A stretch of 64,000 nt of DNA. It comes from CAYJBH01 sp964368815 (GTDB lineage Bacteria > Bacillota > Clostridia > Oscillospirales > Ruminococcaceae). Positions 50,132-58,394 of this stretch are shown here, piece after piece; the first letter of the stretch is position 1; each line of letters opens with the position of its first letter. Made by a program: the position numbers and the translations under genes. Under the pieces are notes generated by a model that saw only the letters and a list, made by a program, of their open reading frames with translations, was not told where the DNA came from and did not search any database. The DNA lies in assembly GCA_964368815.1 (NCBI GenBank), contig CAYJDA010000008.1, positions 1 through 64,000 of the forward strand, written 5' to 3'.

Positions 50132-51462
50132 TGGAACAGGATAATATAGTCGCAATCTCGACAGCCCACGGAAACTCGGCTATCGGGATTGTTAGGTTGT
50201 CCGGAGCATCGTCTCATGCGATAGCATCCGAAATGTTTAAAGCAGTAAACCCTTCTAAACCAAATGGTTATGAGGCTAGGTTTGGTGTTTTGTATGACAT
50301 TGAGGGACCTATTGACGAGGCGATTGCTCTTTATTTTTATGCCCCAAATTCATATACCGGCGAAAACGTAGTGGAGTTTAGTTGCCATGGCAATCTTCAC
50401 CTTCTTAAACGTGTTGTTGAGGCAGCAGTATCGCTAGGAGCGCGCCAGGCAGTAGCCGGAGAGTTTTCCAGAAGAGCCTTTATGAACGGCAAACTTTCAC
50501 TTTCTAAGGCTGAGGCTGTATCAGCGTTGATATCCGGAGAGGGTAGACGCTCAACCGCAGCAGCCTCTAATGCGTTATGTGGAGTTTTAGGCCGTGAAAT
50601 TGAAACTCTTTCAAAAGAGCTGCGTTCGGTGGCGGCTATGGTAGCGGCAGCATGCGACTATCCAGAAGATGTAGATCTCGAAACAGGGGATATGATTGAC
50701 AAATTAGTCCAAATTAGGGACAAGCTTCTAAAGCAATCAAACGATGCTATGTTGGTTCAAGATTACGACGGTGGTATAAAAACGGTAATTATTGGAAAAC
50801 CCAATGCCGGAAAGAGTACAGTCTTAAACCTCATATGCGGTCATGATAGAGCTATTGTCAGCCCTGTTGCAGGTACTACAAGAGATGTGGTTGAACAGCA
50901 CGCCGAGATAGGCGGCTATCGGCTGATAATCTCCGATACTGCTGGAATTCATGATACCGATGATGAGATAGAAAAAGAAGGAATAAGAAGAAGTCATGCA
51001 AGCTTAAGGGAGGCGCAGCTGGCGGTTGTAGTTATAGACGCAACACAGCCTTTTGATGACTCTTTTTGTGGACTTACTGCAGGAATAAACTCAATTGCTG
51101 TTATTAATAAAATTGATGTAGAAAATAAAATTGAGCGAAATAAATTAACCGGATTCAATAGGGTTGTAGAAATTTCAGCCATAGATCCAAGCTATCGCAA
51201 AAAGCTTATAGAAGAAATCATTGCCGCGCTACCGGAGCTACCGCAACAGGATGTGTTGCCAATATCTACAAGACAGGCAACGGCAGCAAAAAATGCTGCA
51301 ATGGAAATTGATGAAGCGGTTAAATGCTTACGGATGGGAGTATTAGACGTTACTTCGGTGAGACTGGAAGAAGCATATTCCTCTATATGCGAAATGTTAC
51401 TATTAAATCCCACCGATGAAATAATCAATTCAATATTTGAAAAGTTTTGCATAGGTAAATAA
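50131..51462 (+). CDS. mnmE: tRNA-5-carboxymethylaminomethyluridine GTPase MnmE
   Basis: This 443-residue GTPase acts with MnmG to modify wobble uridine in tRNAs. It has the N-terminal folate-binding domain with DNIVAISTAHGNSAIGIVRLSG and the GTPase G1 motif IIGKPNAGKST (about 216-226). G3 is DTAGIHDT, and the C-terminal motif FCIGK carries the catalytic Cys. The start is a GTG at 50131, overlapping the small TM gene. MnmG is not next to it here. Confidence 0.96.
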   Translation: MEQDNIVAISTAHGNSAIGIVRLSGASSHAIASEMFKAVNPSKPNGYEARFGVLYDIEGPIDEAIALYFYAPNSYTGENVVEFSCHGNLHLLKRVVEAAVSLGARQAVAGEFSRRAFMNGKLSLSKAEAVSALISGEGRRSTAAASNALCGVLGREIETLSKELRSVAAMVAAACDYPEDVDLETGDMIDKLVQIRDKLLKQSNDAMLVQDYDGGIKTVIIGKPNAGKSTVLNLICGHDRAIVSPVAGTTRDVVEQHAEIGGYRLIISDTAGIHDTDDEIEKEGIRRSHASLREAQLAVVVIDATQPFDDSFCGLTAGINSIAVINKIDVENKIERNKLTGFNRVVEISAIDPSYRKKLIEEIIAALPELPQQDVLPISTRQATAAKNAAMEIDEAVKCLRMGVLDVTSVRLEEAYSSICEMLLLNPTDEIINSIFEKFCIGK

Positions 51463-51521
51463 GGATTGCTCTATACGATTTAGTTAAATAGCGCATATTA
51501 GTTGAGCAGAAAGGTTGAAGA

Positions 51522-52466
51522 ATGGTTCAGGTAACAATTATTAATAAGTTGTTTTACAATCGAGCTGATGAGCTGAGACAAAAATTTCCTGAATGCAATT
51601 TTATAACAGGGGAAGAAGGTTGTGAGGAAAGCACGATAATTTGGGGTAATATTAACCCCGATAAGTTAATAAATCACAAAAACCTAAAGTGGATGCAAAC
51701 ACATTCCGCGGGAGTAAATCACTACATTAACGAAGAGTTTCCCAAAAATACCATTCTCACAAACTCTACAGGAGCATACGGTCTTGCTATTGCTGAGCAT
51801 ATGCTTGCGCTTCACCTTTCCTTGACAAAGAAGTTAAATCTATATCGGGACAATCAGCATCGTCATGAATGGAAATCTCAAGGAATAGTACGTTCCGTAG
51901 CTTCCTCTACCGTTTTAGTAATTGGGCTTGGTGATATTGGGTGCAACTATGCGCAAAAAGTTAAAGCTCTCGGCGCTCACGTAATAGGTGTACGAAGAAC
52001 AGATTTGCGAAAGCCGGACTATGTAGATGAGCTATACTTAAATGAAGAGATTGAAACGCTGTTACCGAGAGCAGATGTAGTGGCGGTAGCTCTGCCGGGA
52101 ACAAAAAAAACAGAGAAAATTATTGATGCTGATAAAATTTCCTTAATGAAGAATGATGCCATCATTATTAATGTCGGCCGTGGTAATGCTATAGATACCG
52201 AGGCGCTTTGCGATGCATTGTTAAGCGATAAGTTATACGGTGCTGCACTGGACGTAACCGATCCGGAACCATTGCCGAAAGAACATCGAATTTGGGATAT
52301 TCCAAATGTAATTATTACTCCTCACATAGCAGGAGGTTTTCATATGCAAGAGATCATAGATGAAATTTATAATCTATTTATAGTTAACCTCGAAAACTTC
52401 TTGCAGGGTAAGCCGATGAAAAATGTTGTGGATTTTGAACAGGGGTATCGAACAATTGATGCATGA
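51522..52466 (+). CDS. D-isomer-specific 2-hydroxyacid dehydrogenase
   Basis: This 314-residue NAD-dependent dehydrogenase has the Rossmann motif VLVIGLGDIGCNYA and the catalytic Arg in INVGRGNAIDTEALCDAL. The Glu is in DVTDPEPLP and the His in ITPHIAGGF. It is most like the glyoxylate/hydroxypyruvate or phosphoglycerate-type branch that acts on small 2-keto acids. It follows mnmE by 60 bp, has AAAGG before the ATG, and may be a separate unit. The substrate cannot be set. Confidence 0.92.
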   Translation: MVQVTIINKLFYNRADELRQKFPECNFITGEEGCEESTIIWGNINPDKLINHKNLKWMQTHSAGVNHYINEEFPKNTILTNSTGAYGLAIAEHMLALHLSLTKKLNLYRDNQHRHEWKSQGIVRSVASSTVLVIGLGDIGCNYAQKVKALGAHVIGVRRTDLRKPDYVDELYLNEEIETLLPRADVVAVALPGTKKTEKIIDADKISLMKNDAIIINVGRGNAIDTEALCDALLSDKLYGAALDVTDPEPLPKEHRIWDIPNVIITPHIAGGFHMQEIIDEIYNLFIVNLENFLQGKPMKNVVDFEQGYRTIDA

Positions 52467-52504
52467 AGTTGACGCATGATATAGCTGAATAATTGCGCAA
52501 AGAC

Positions 52505-52533
52505 TTGATTGTTATCGCAAAATGTGGTAATAT
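52505..52533 (+). promoter_or_regulatory. Promoter of the ferredoxin gene
   Basis: TTGATT (52505-52510), a 17-bp spacer and TAATAT (52528-52533). Confidence 0.7.
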
Positions 52534-52597
52534 TAATACAGAATAGGGAAATGGCAGTTGCTGTTGAACTATTTAAGAAAAATAGGAGGTGAAAACC

Positions 52598-52762
52598 ATG
52601 GCACATGTTATTAACGATAACTGTATCAGCTGCGGAGCCTGTGAAGGCGAATGTCCCGTATCGGCAATTTCGATGGGAACAGATCATTATGTGATATCCG
52701 ACGACTGTATTGATTGTGGAGTATGTAAGGATTCATGTCCTGCAGATGCAATCGAGGGTTAG
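52598..52762 (+). CDS. 2x[4Fe-4S] ferredoxin (54 aa)
   Basis: This 54-residue clostridial-type ferredoxin has two complete CxxCxxCxxxCP clusters: Cys9/12/15/19 in CISCGACEGECP and Cys37/40/43/47 in CIDCGVCKDSCP. AGGAGGTG lies 6-7 bp before the ATG. It is a low-potential electron carrier that could feed the Rnf complex and other reductases. It is monocistronic, with its own promoter and terminator. Confidence 0.96.
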   Translation: MAHVINDNCISCGACEGECPVSAISMGTDHYVISDDCIDCGVCKDSCPADAIEG

Positions 52763-52767
52763 TAATT

Positions 52768-52805
52768 AAAGGTGTATCGCTAATTACAGCGGATACACCT
52801 TTTTT
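52768..52805 (+). terminator. Terminator of the ferredoxin gene
   Basis: AAAGGTGTATC and GATACACCTTT arms around a GC-closed loop, followed by TTTTT. Confidence 0.92.
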
Positions 52806-52846
52806 ACGACAATTATTGATTTATTAACCGTTTACCGGAGAATTAA

Positions 52847-53569
52847 ATGACAAAAGAAGTATTAAATAACGGAACGGTTGTATATATAGATGATGTTCAT
52901 CGCTTCGGCACAGATGCAATGCTTTTATCACATTTTTGTGAGCTAAAGCGGTTGGAGTCTGCGGTGGATTTTTGTAGTGGTTGCGGAATAATACCGCTCA
53001 GATTTATTGACGCAGGTGCAAAAGGTAGGATTACCGCAGTTGAATTGCAACCTAAAGCGGCTAAACTTATTGAAAGGGCAAAAACAGAACAAAGCATAGA
53101 TAATTTAGAGGTTGTTTGTAGAGATTTAAACGGTTTTAGAACCGAAAAACTTTTTGATGTAGTTAGCTGTAATCCACCTTATTTTGAAAGTGGAGAAAAA
53201 GCAAAAGTGTTTTCTCGAGCAATAAACAGGCATGAATCAGAAGGTATATTAAATTCGGTTATTGCCACTGCTGCAGCAGTACTAAAGGATAGAGGCAGAT
53301 TGTGTATCTGCCATCGCCCGAACAGGCTTGCGGATATTTTTTGCGCTATGAGAAGTCACGGCATTGAGCCAAAAAGGTTGAGGTTAGTTCGCCCAAAATC
53401 AGGGAGAACACCATATCTGGCACTTATAGATGGTAGAAAAGCAGGAGGTGTCGGACTACATCTTCTTCCTGACCTGATTGTTGAAAACAAAAAGGGAGAG
53501 CATACTGCCGAGATGATGAGAATATATAAAAGCAACAATATTGACATTAAGGGTAAAAATGTTAGATAA
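52847..53569 (+). CDS. tRNA1(Val) (adenine-N6)-methyltransferase-like protein (TrmN6/YfiC)
   Basis: This 240-residue class-I SAM methyltransferase has VDFCSGCGIIPLRFID as the SAM-binding motif and VVSCNPPYFESG as the NPPY catalytic motif of N6-adenine methyltransferases. TrmN6 modifies A37 of tRNA-Val. It overlaps rsmI by 11 nt, giving a small RNA-modification operon (trmN6, rsmI, yfcE-like). Confidence 0.9.
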   Translation: MTKEVLNNGTVVYIDDVHRFGTDAMLLSHFCELKRLESAVDFCSGCGIIPLRFIDAGAKGRITAVELQPKAAKLIERAKTEQSIDNLEVVCRDLNGFRTEKLFDVVSCNPPYFESGEKAKVFSRAINRHESEGILNSVIATAAAVLKDRGRLCICHRPNRLADIFCAMRSHGIEPKRLRLVRPKSGRTPYLALIDGRKAGGVGLHLLPDLIVENKKGEHTAEMMRIYKSNNIDIKGKNVR

Positions 53570-54389
53570 ATTAAATGGATTATATGTAGTTGCAACCCCT
53601 ATTGGCAATTTAAAGGATCTTACGATTAGGGCGATCGAAACGCTTAAGTCGGTAGATTTTATTGCGGCGGAGGACACAAGAGTTACTGCAAAGCTGTTAA
53701 ATCATCTTAATATTAAAAAACAGATGGTATCCTACCATGCTCATAATCTTAACAGTTCAAAAGCAATTCTCGATAGAGTGGAGTCGGGGGAAAGCTGTGC
53801 GCTTTGTACCGATGCCGGCACGCCGGCAATTTCGGATCCCGGTGAATTAATTGTTAGGGATGCGCATAAGCGAGGAATAAAAATTACAACTATACCAGGC
53901 CCTTCAGCGTTGGTCGCTGCACTCTGTGTATCCGGAATGAGTAGCGGTAGATTTTGTTTTGAAGGATTTTTATCAACTTCAACCAAGGCGCGAAGAGAAC
54001 ATCTGAATAGCTTAGTTAACGAAGAACGAACCATGATATTTTATGAGGCACCACATAAGCTTTTAAGAACCCTAAATGATTTTTATGCGACATTTGGTGA
54101 CAGAGAAATATCTATACACCATGAACTTACAAAAATACATGAATATTGCTTAAAACTTATGCTGCGCGAGGCGGTAGAATTTTTTACATCGAATAAACCT
54201 AAGGGCGAATTTGTGTTAATTCTTGCAGGAAGAGAAAAAGAAAATATTGTTCCATTTGAAATGGCTTTAAATCAACTTTTATCGCTTGTTGATGATGGAA
54301 TTAGCTTATCGGCAGCTGCAAAGGAAATTGCCGGACTAACCGGTCACTCAAAATCTAAACTCTATAACGAGGCTATAAGAATGCGATGA
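53559..54389 (+). CDS. rsmI: 16S rRNA (cytidine(1402)-2'-O)-methyltransferase RsmI
   Basis: This tetrapyrrole-methylase-fold protein of about 276 residues methylates 16S rRNA C1402. It has the N-terminal LYVVATPIGNLKDLTIRAIE, AAEDTRVTAKLL, CTDAGTPAISDPGEL and ITTIPGPSALVAAL. The ATG at 53559 is chosen because the product then begins directly with the family opening. It overlaps trmN6 and the next gene by a few nt. Confidence 0.95.
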   Translation: MLDKLNGLYVVATPIGNLKDLTIRAIETLKSVDFIAAEDTRVTAKLLNHLNIKKQMVSYHAHNLNSSKAILDRVESGESCALCTDAGTPAISDPGELIVRDAHKRGIKITTIPGPSALVAALCVSGMSSGRFCFEGFLSTSTKARREHLNSLVNEERTMIFYEAPHKLLRTLNDFYATFGDREISIHHELTKIHEYCLKLMLREAVEFFTSNKPKGEFVLILAGREKENIVPFEMALNQLLSLVDDGISLSAAAKEIAGLTGHSKSKLYNEAIRMR

Positions 54390-54859
54390 AATACTTAATT
54401 ATTTCTGACACCCATAACAATAGGAATCTACTCAAACAGGTGATAGAAACAAATAGCGGAGTAGATGGTATGTTTTTTCTCGGAGATGGCATGGCCGATC
54501 TTCGAGCAGTAATAAAAAATTATCCGAATGTTATTACATATTCCGTTAACGGAAACTGTGATGGTATGGGCAATGAGCTACCCAAAACAATAGAGCTGCA
54601 GGGACACAAAATTATGTTTGTTCATGGTGATGTCTATAAAGTAAAGTTAGGGTTAGAGAAGCTGCATATGGCAGCAACAGCAAGAGGCTGTGAGATTGCC
54701 CTGTTCGGACATACTCATCAACCTCTTAAGGAAAAAGTAGGAGATGTTCAACTCTTTAACCCGGGAAGCCTTGGGGAGACAGGATTGCGTTCGTGTACCT
54801 ACGGAATAATGGAACTGAATGCGAATGAGGATCCCGTTTTTGTACATGTTTCAACATAG
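54386..54859 (+). CDS. YfcE/MJ0936-family metallophosphoesterase
   Basis: This 157-residue calcineurin-like phosphoesterase has metal motifs LIISDTHNN, FFLGDGMADL, NGNCDG, VHGD and FGHTHQP. It probably hydrolyses a small phosphodiester. It overlaps rsmI by 4 nt (ATGA), so it is translationally coupled with the RNA-methyltransferase genes. Confidence 0.93.
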   Translation: MKYLIISDTHNNRNLLKQVIETNSGVDGMFFLGDGMADLRAVIKNYPNVITYSVNGNCDGMGNELPKTIELQGHKIMFVHGDVYKVKLGLEKLHMAATARGCEIALFGHTHQPLKEKVGDVQLFNPGSLGETGLRSCTYGIMELNANEDPVFVHVST

Positions 54860-54934
54860 CCATAATCTGTTCGGCTCGGATTACCGTGTTATGTCTGTCA
54901 AAAGCTACCTAATCACATACGATTTTCATTCCGA

Positions 54935-55105
54935 CTAAATTGGTTTTTGATTTTCCGCAATTACAGCTTGTTCTTTTTCTGTATTGCTACCAACATTTTC
55001 ATTAGTATTAGCATCACCTTCCGCTGAGGAGGGTGTTTCGTTTAATATGCTGCGAATAACTTCGGTAAAGCTTCGACCGGCCGGCTCGTACTGTTTTTTA
55101 CTCAT
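54935..55105 (-). CDS. Small hypothetical protein (56 aa) on the opposite strand
   Basis: A 56-codon frame starts with ATG after GGAGTGGAT and encodes SKKQYEPAGRSFTEVIRSIL, then a Ser/Asn/Glu-rich disordered tail. It lies alone in the gap between the YfcE-like and LCP-like plus-strand genes. The codon pattern and Shine-Dalgarno site support a real gene, but no family was recognised. The remaining ~75 bp on its left and ~90 bp on its right hold nothing clear. Confidence 0.5.
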   Translation of the reverse strand: MSKKQYEPAGRSFTEVIRSILNETPSSAEGDANTNENVGSNTEKEQAVIAENQKPI

Positions 55106-55193
55106 ATCCACTCCTTATTTACTGGTTATGGAATATATTGTGTGCATTAGCCAACACTTTATTCAGTAACATAGTAGCTAAAGGATTTACACA

Positions 55194-55997
55194 ATGAGAA
55201 GAAAGAATATTAGATACTTTTTTTTAACACTTATTATGGCATTACTTATAATACTGCCAACCTTTGCCTTAATAGGAGCATATAGTCTAACCAGGGTAAG
55301 TTCAGTTGCCGAGCCGATTAGTAATGTTCCGGTAATCAAACCAACCGAGGAAGATAATAGAAATATTTTATTAATTGTTGATGAGCAAAACCCGATGTTT
55401 ATGATTTTAAAGTTTGACGCATTCGGTAAGAGCGTGGTTAATCTTACCATGCCATCTGATCTTCTTGTTTCTGAAGATGAAACGTTAATAGATATGATGA
55501 ATTATGGTGGACCGGCAATGGTAACAACAGGATTGGAAAGTTTACTTGATATAGGAATAGATTATTATTGCTTAATTAACCCGGAACAACTATCAACGCT
55601 CACCGTTAATTTTAAAGCAGCAACCCCATCAAGCGAAATATCTGAAAGGCTGGATATTCCGCAACAACACGTAGTATCTGTAGATTATGCTGAAAATCTT
55701 ATAGCAATGGCCTCTGATGATGAAAAACAGCTAATTAGAAGCATCTGCTATAGCCTGCTACTGGAAGAAAATATGCAGATAATGTCTGCAGAGATACCGG
55801 CAAGAATAAAGGAAATAAACGGCAACATTAACACAAACATAGGCTCGGAGGAAATTTATCGCCTCACAAAGATATTTAGCCTATTACCGTATGAGACAGT
55901 TAATTATTATGCAGTTACACTAAGTGGTGAGCACACCAATGACGGAGTTTTGATTAGCGAACGAGACATGGAAAAGGCTGCTGAATTATTATATTAA
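55194..55997 (+). CDS. LCP-like (LytR-CpsA-Psr fold) protein lacking catalytic residues
   Basis: This 267-residue protein has one N-terminal TM helix (about 8-32) and an extracytoplasmic domain. That domain follows the LCP pattern: NILLIVDEQNPMFMILKFD, SVVNLTMPSDLLV, GPAMVTTGLESLLDIGIDYYCLINPEQL. LCP enzymes attach wall teichoic acid or capsule. In active enzymes the SVVNLTMPSD segment is SIPRDT, and the Arg that binds pyrophosphate is here Ser. Several other acidic and basic residues are also gone. It may be a non-enzymatic relative or have a changed substrate. Confidence 0.7.
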   Translation: MRRKNIRYFFLTLIMALLIILPTFALIGAYSLTRVSSVAEPISNVPVIKPTEEDNRNILLIVDEQNPMFMILKFDAFGKSVVNLTMPSDLLVSEDETLIDMMNYGGPAMVTTGLESLLDIGIDYYCLINPEQLSTLTVNFKAATPSSEISERLDIPQQHVVSVDYAENLIAMASDDEKQLIRSICYSLLLEENMQIMSAEIPARIKEINGNINTNIGSEEIYRLTKIFSLLPYETVNYYAVTLSGEHTNDGVLISERDMEKAAELLY

Positions 55998-56131
55998 TTT
56001 AAAATCCAAACATATCATGTTTGTGTATTCATGTTACTAAGCAAAATCACCAAGAAAACCAAGATGCTTTTTAAAACAGTTGGACAAAAAGTATTATTGG
56101 TTTTCTTTGTAAAACAAACCGGCATAAAATG

Positions 56132-56160
56132 TTGAAAAGCATCAAAATATATGTTATAAT
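56132..56160 (+). promoter_or_regulatory. Sigma-A promoter of the parA-like gene
   Basis: TTGAAA (56132-56137), a 17-bp spacer and TATAAT (56155-56160). Confidence 0.82.
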
Positions 56161-56190
56161 AAAAAGTGTTATTTTTTTTGGAGGTGCTGA

Positions 56191-56958
56191 TTGGGCAGAA
56201 TTATTACCTTTTCTAATCAAAAAGGCGGAGTGGCCAAAACCACCACAACTGCTACAGTTGGGATCATCCTTAAAAAAATGGGATACAGTGTTTTAGCAAT
56301 AGATATGGATCCACAGGGAAATCTGGCGTTTTCTCTTGGTGCAGATAATGAACATAGTGCATCACTTTATGAGGTGTTGCGTGGTGATGTTTTAATGCGA
56401 CATGCCATTCAACGAACTAATACAGTAGATGTAATATCAAGTAATATAATGCTTTCCGGAATAGAGCTTGAATATGTTTCGGCAGGACGAGAATATTTAC
56501 TTCGGGAGGCTATAAAAACTTTACCGATTAAATATGACTACATATTAATTGATACTCCGCCGGCTTTGTCGTTACTAACAGTTAACGCTTTTACTGCCTC
56601 TGAAAATATTATTGTTCCGATGATGGCTGACATCTTTAGCCTACAGGGATTAGCTCAAATATATGAAAGTGTTGAACAGGTAAAAAAATATTGCAACTCT
56701 AAGGTGAAAATAGAGGGAATACTACTAACAAGATATAATACACGCAGTGTGTTTTCGCGTGAAATTCTTGGTACAGCTGAACTAATAACCAAGGATTTAG
56801 GTGTGAAATTATTTAACAGTAAGATTAGGGATAGTGTAGCCATGAGAGAGGCTCAGGCACTGCAAAAAAATATTTTGAGATATTCTCCGAAGTGTCATGC
56901 TGTTCATGATTACAAATCATTTGTTAAGGAGATGTTGGAGGGATTTGGTGAAATCTGA
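56191..56958 (+). CDS. ParA-family ATPase without a ParB partner
   Basis: This 255-residue ParA/Soj ATPase starts at a TTG after GGAGGTG. It has the deviant Walker A FSNQKGGVAKTTTT (8-21), Walker A' AIDMDPQGN and Walker B ILIDTPPAL. Chromosomal Soj is normally followed by spo0J/parB near the origin. Here the next genes are an acyltransferase-3 and a ComFB-like protein, so it may position another cargo. It overlaps the acyltransferase by 11 nt. Confidence 0.92.
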   Translation: MGRIITFSNQKGGVAKTTTTATVGIILKKMGYSVLAIDMDPQGNLAFSLGADNEHSASLYEVLRGDVLMRHAIQRTNTVDVISSNIMLSGIELEYVSAGREYLLREAIKTLPIKYDYILIDTPPALSLLTVNAFTASENIIVPMMADIFSLQGLAQIYESVEQVKKYCNSKVKIEGILLTRYNTRSVFSREILGTAELITKDLGVKLFNSKIRDSVAMREAQALQKNILRYSPKCHAVHDYKSFVKEMLEGFGEI

Positions 56959-57991
56959 GATTAAACGGTATGATTGGATAGACTGTTTAAAACTTATTGC
57001 AGTTTACAGTGTTTATCTATGTCATGCACCTGATCTTGGTCGGGTTGGATTTCTCGCTATAGCTTTTCAGCTACCCTGTTTCTTTTTTGCATCAGGATTT
57101 TTAGCTGTAAATGCCCAGAAGTACAGCTTTATTGAGCTTGTGAAAAATAAATTTATCCGAATAATGGTTCCTTATTTTTCCTTTAGCCTTATTTCGCTGG
57201 CTATGCGAGTTGTTCTCTATGAGTATTCTCTTGGTGAAATAATTGCATTTATTACAGATATGCTATACGCAAGCCGAACTCGCGTAGCTGTAACGGCGCT
57301 CTGGTTTTTTCCTTGTTTGTTAATTATGTCGATAATATATTATCTTTTACGCAAATTAGTGAAAAATCCAATTATGCTTACATTAATTTGCTTTTGCTTA
57401 TCGGCAGCTGTAAAGCTTATACATGAAGAGCCTACACTTCCTTGGGGTATTGATCAGGCGATCAGGTTTATAATCTACTACTGTATTGGAGATATGGTTC
57501 GCAGAGTTATAGAGGATGGCAGACTTTTTGCATTCTTTAAGAAACGACAGCCACTATTTATAGCTGCAATTACTGCCGAAATCGTAATAACCGCCTACCT
57601 ACTTTACATTAACTTTTATTACCGAAATGGTTATTTTTATAGTTTGATTGGAATAGAGCCAAATTATTTCTTAATATCTGCTTCACAATTTTTCTATAAT
57701 ATTATTTTTATCTGTGCAGCAATACTTATATCAACTGCAATTTCAAGAATTCCGTCATTTTGCAAAGCAGGAAGCCTTTCAGCAGCCATAATGGGAACTG
57801 AACATATCATTAAAACGCTACTTCCATTACTGTTTACATCGGTTGGAATTGCGTTTCCCAGCATTCAAACGCCGGCTGAGGCAATAGTTTTATCAGTGCT
57901 TTATGTTGTGGCTGCATATCTGTTGTTTGCAAAACCTATCGACAAATACCTACCCGAACTTTTGGGAATTAAACTAAAAAGGAGAGTGTAA
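56948..57991 (+). CDS. Acyltransferase-3 family membrane protein
   Basis: This membrane protein of about 347 residues has about ten TM helices. It starts at the GTG at 56948 after GGAGGG, overlapping parA by 11 nt; the longer frame from 56897 would run through the ParA C-terminus. The N-terminus YDWIDCLKLIAVYSVYLCHA is the acyltransferase-3 opening, with the conserved His. A late NGYFYSLIGIEPNYF loop is extracytoplasmic. It probably O-acylates a surface glycan. Confidence 0.83.
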   Translation: MKSEIKRYDWIDCLKLIAVYSVYLCHAPDLGRVGFLAIAFQLPCFFFASGFLAVNAQKYSFIELVKNKFIRIMVPYFSFSLISLAMRVVLYEYSLGEIIAFITDMLYASRTRVAVTALWFFPCLLIMSIIYYLLRKLVKNPIMLTLICFCLSAAVKLIHEEPTLPWGIDQAIRFIIYYCIGDMVRRVIEDGRLFAFFKKRQPLFIAAITAEIVITAYLLYINFYYRNGYFYSLIGIEPNYFLISASQFFYNIIFICAAILISTAISRIPSFCKAGSLSAAIMGTEHIIKTLLPLLFTSVGIAFPSIQTPAEAIVLSVLYVVAAYLLFAKPIDKYLPELLGIKLKRRV

Positions 57992-57995
57992 GAAC

Positions 57996-58394
57996 TTGCC
58001 AAGCAAAAAAGAACTATACAAAGAGGATATGTACAAAAAATTAATGCCTACACAGGGTTTGGAGGATGAACAGGTAGGCAGTTATTACTATGGCGATGAA
58101 CCGCCGATTCATAAGAGCCATCCACCATCGGTAGGCAATTCACAGTATATTAATATTCAGGAATACTGGGTTAAAGAAAAATTAGATATGGCACTGAGCA
58201 AGTTTTCCTGCTGTGATTGCGATAGATGCCGAAAAGAAATAATGGCCTTATCGTTAAATGAATTACCACCTCGCTATGTAGTGCTTGACCGTGATGAAGA
58301 AATCCCAGCCTTGTCAAAACAGGATCATAGTGTTATTTCGGCGGCTATTATTAAAGCAGTAGTAATCATTAAGGCTAACCCTAAACATCGTTAA
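57996..58394 (+). CDS. ComFB-like protein (late competence development family)
   Basis: This 132-residue protein starts at a TTG. Its C-terminal half shows the ComFB pattern: CDCDRCRKEIMALSLNELPP followed by RYVV. The N-terminal 45 residues are low in structure. ComFB-like proteins occur next to competence and c-di-GMP-related genes, and their role is unclear. It lies 4 bp after the acyltransferase stop in an apparent three-gene operon with parA. Its end overlaps the converging GCL-like gene by 4 nt. Confidence 0.78.
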   Translation: MPSKKELYKEDMYKKLMPTQGLEDEQVGSYYYGDEPPIHKSHPPSVGNSQYINIQEYWVKEKLDMALSKFSCCDCDRCRKEIMALSLNELPPRYVVLDRDEEIPALSKQDHSVISAAIIKAVVIIKANPKHR

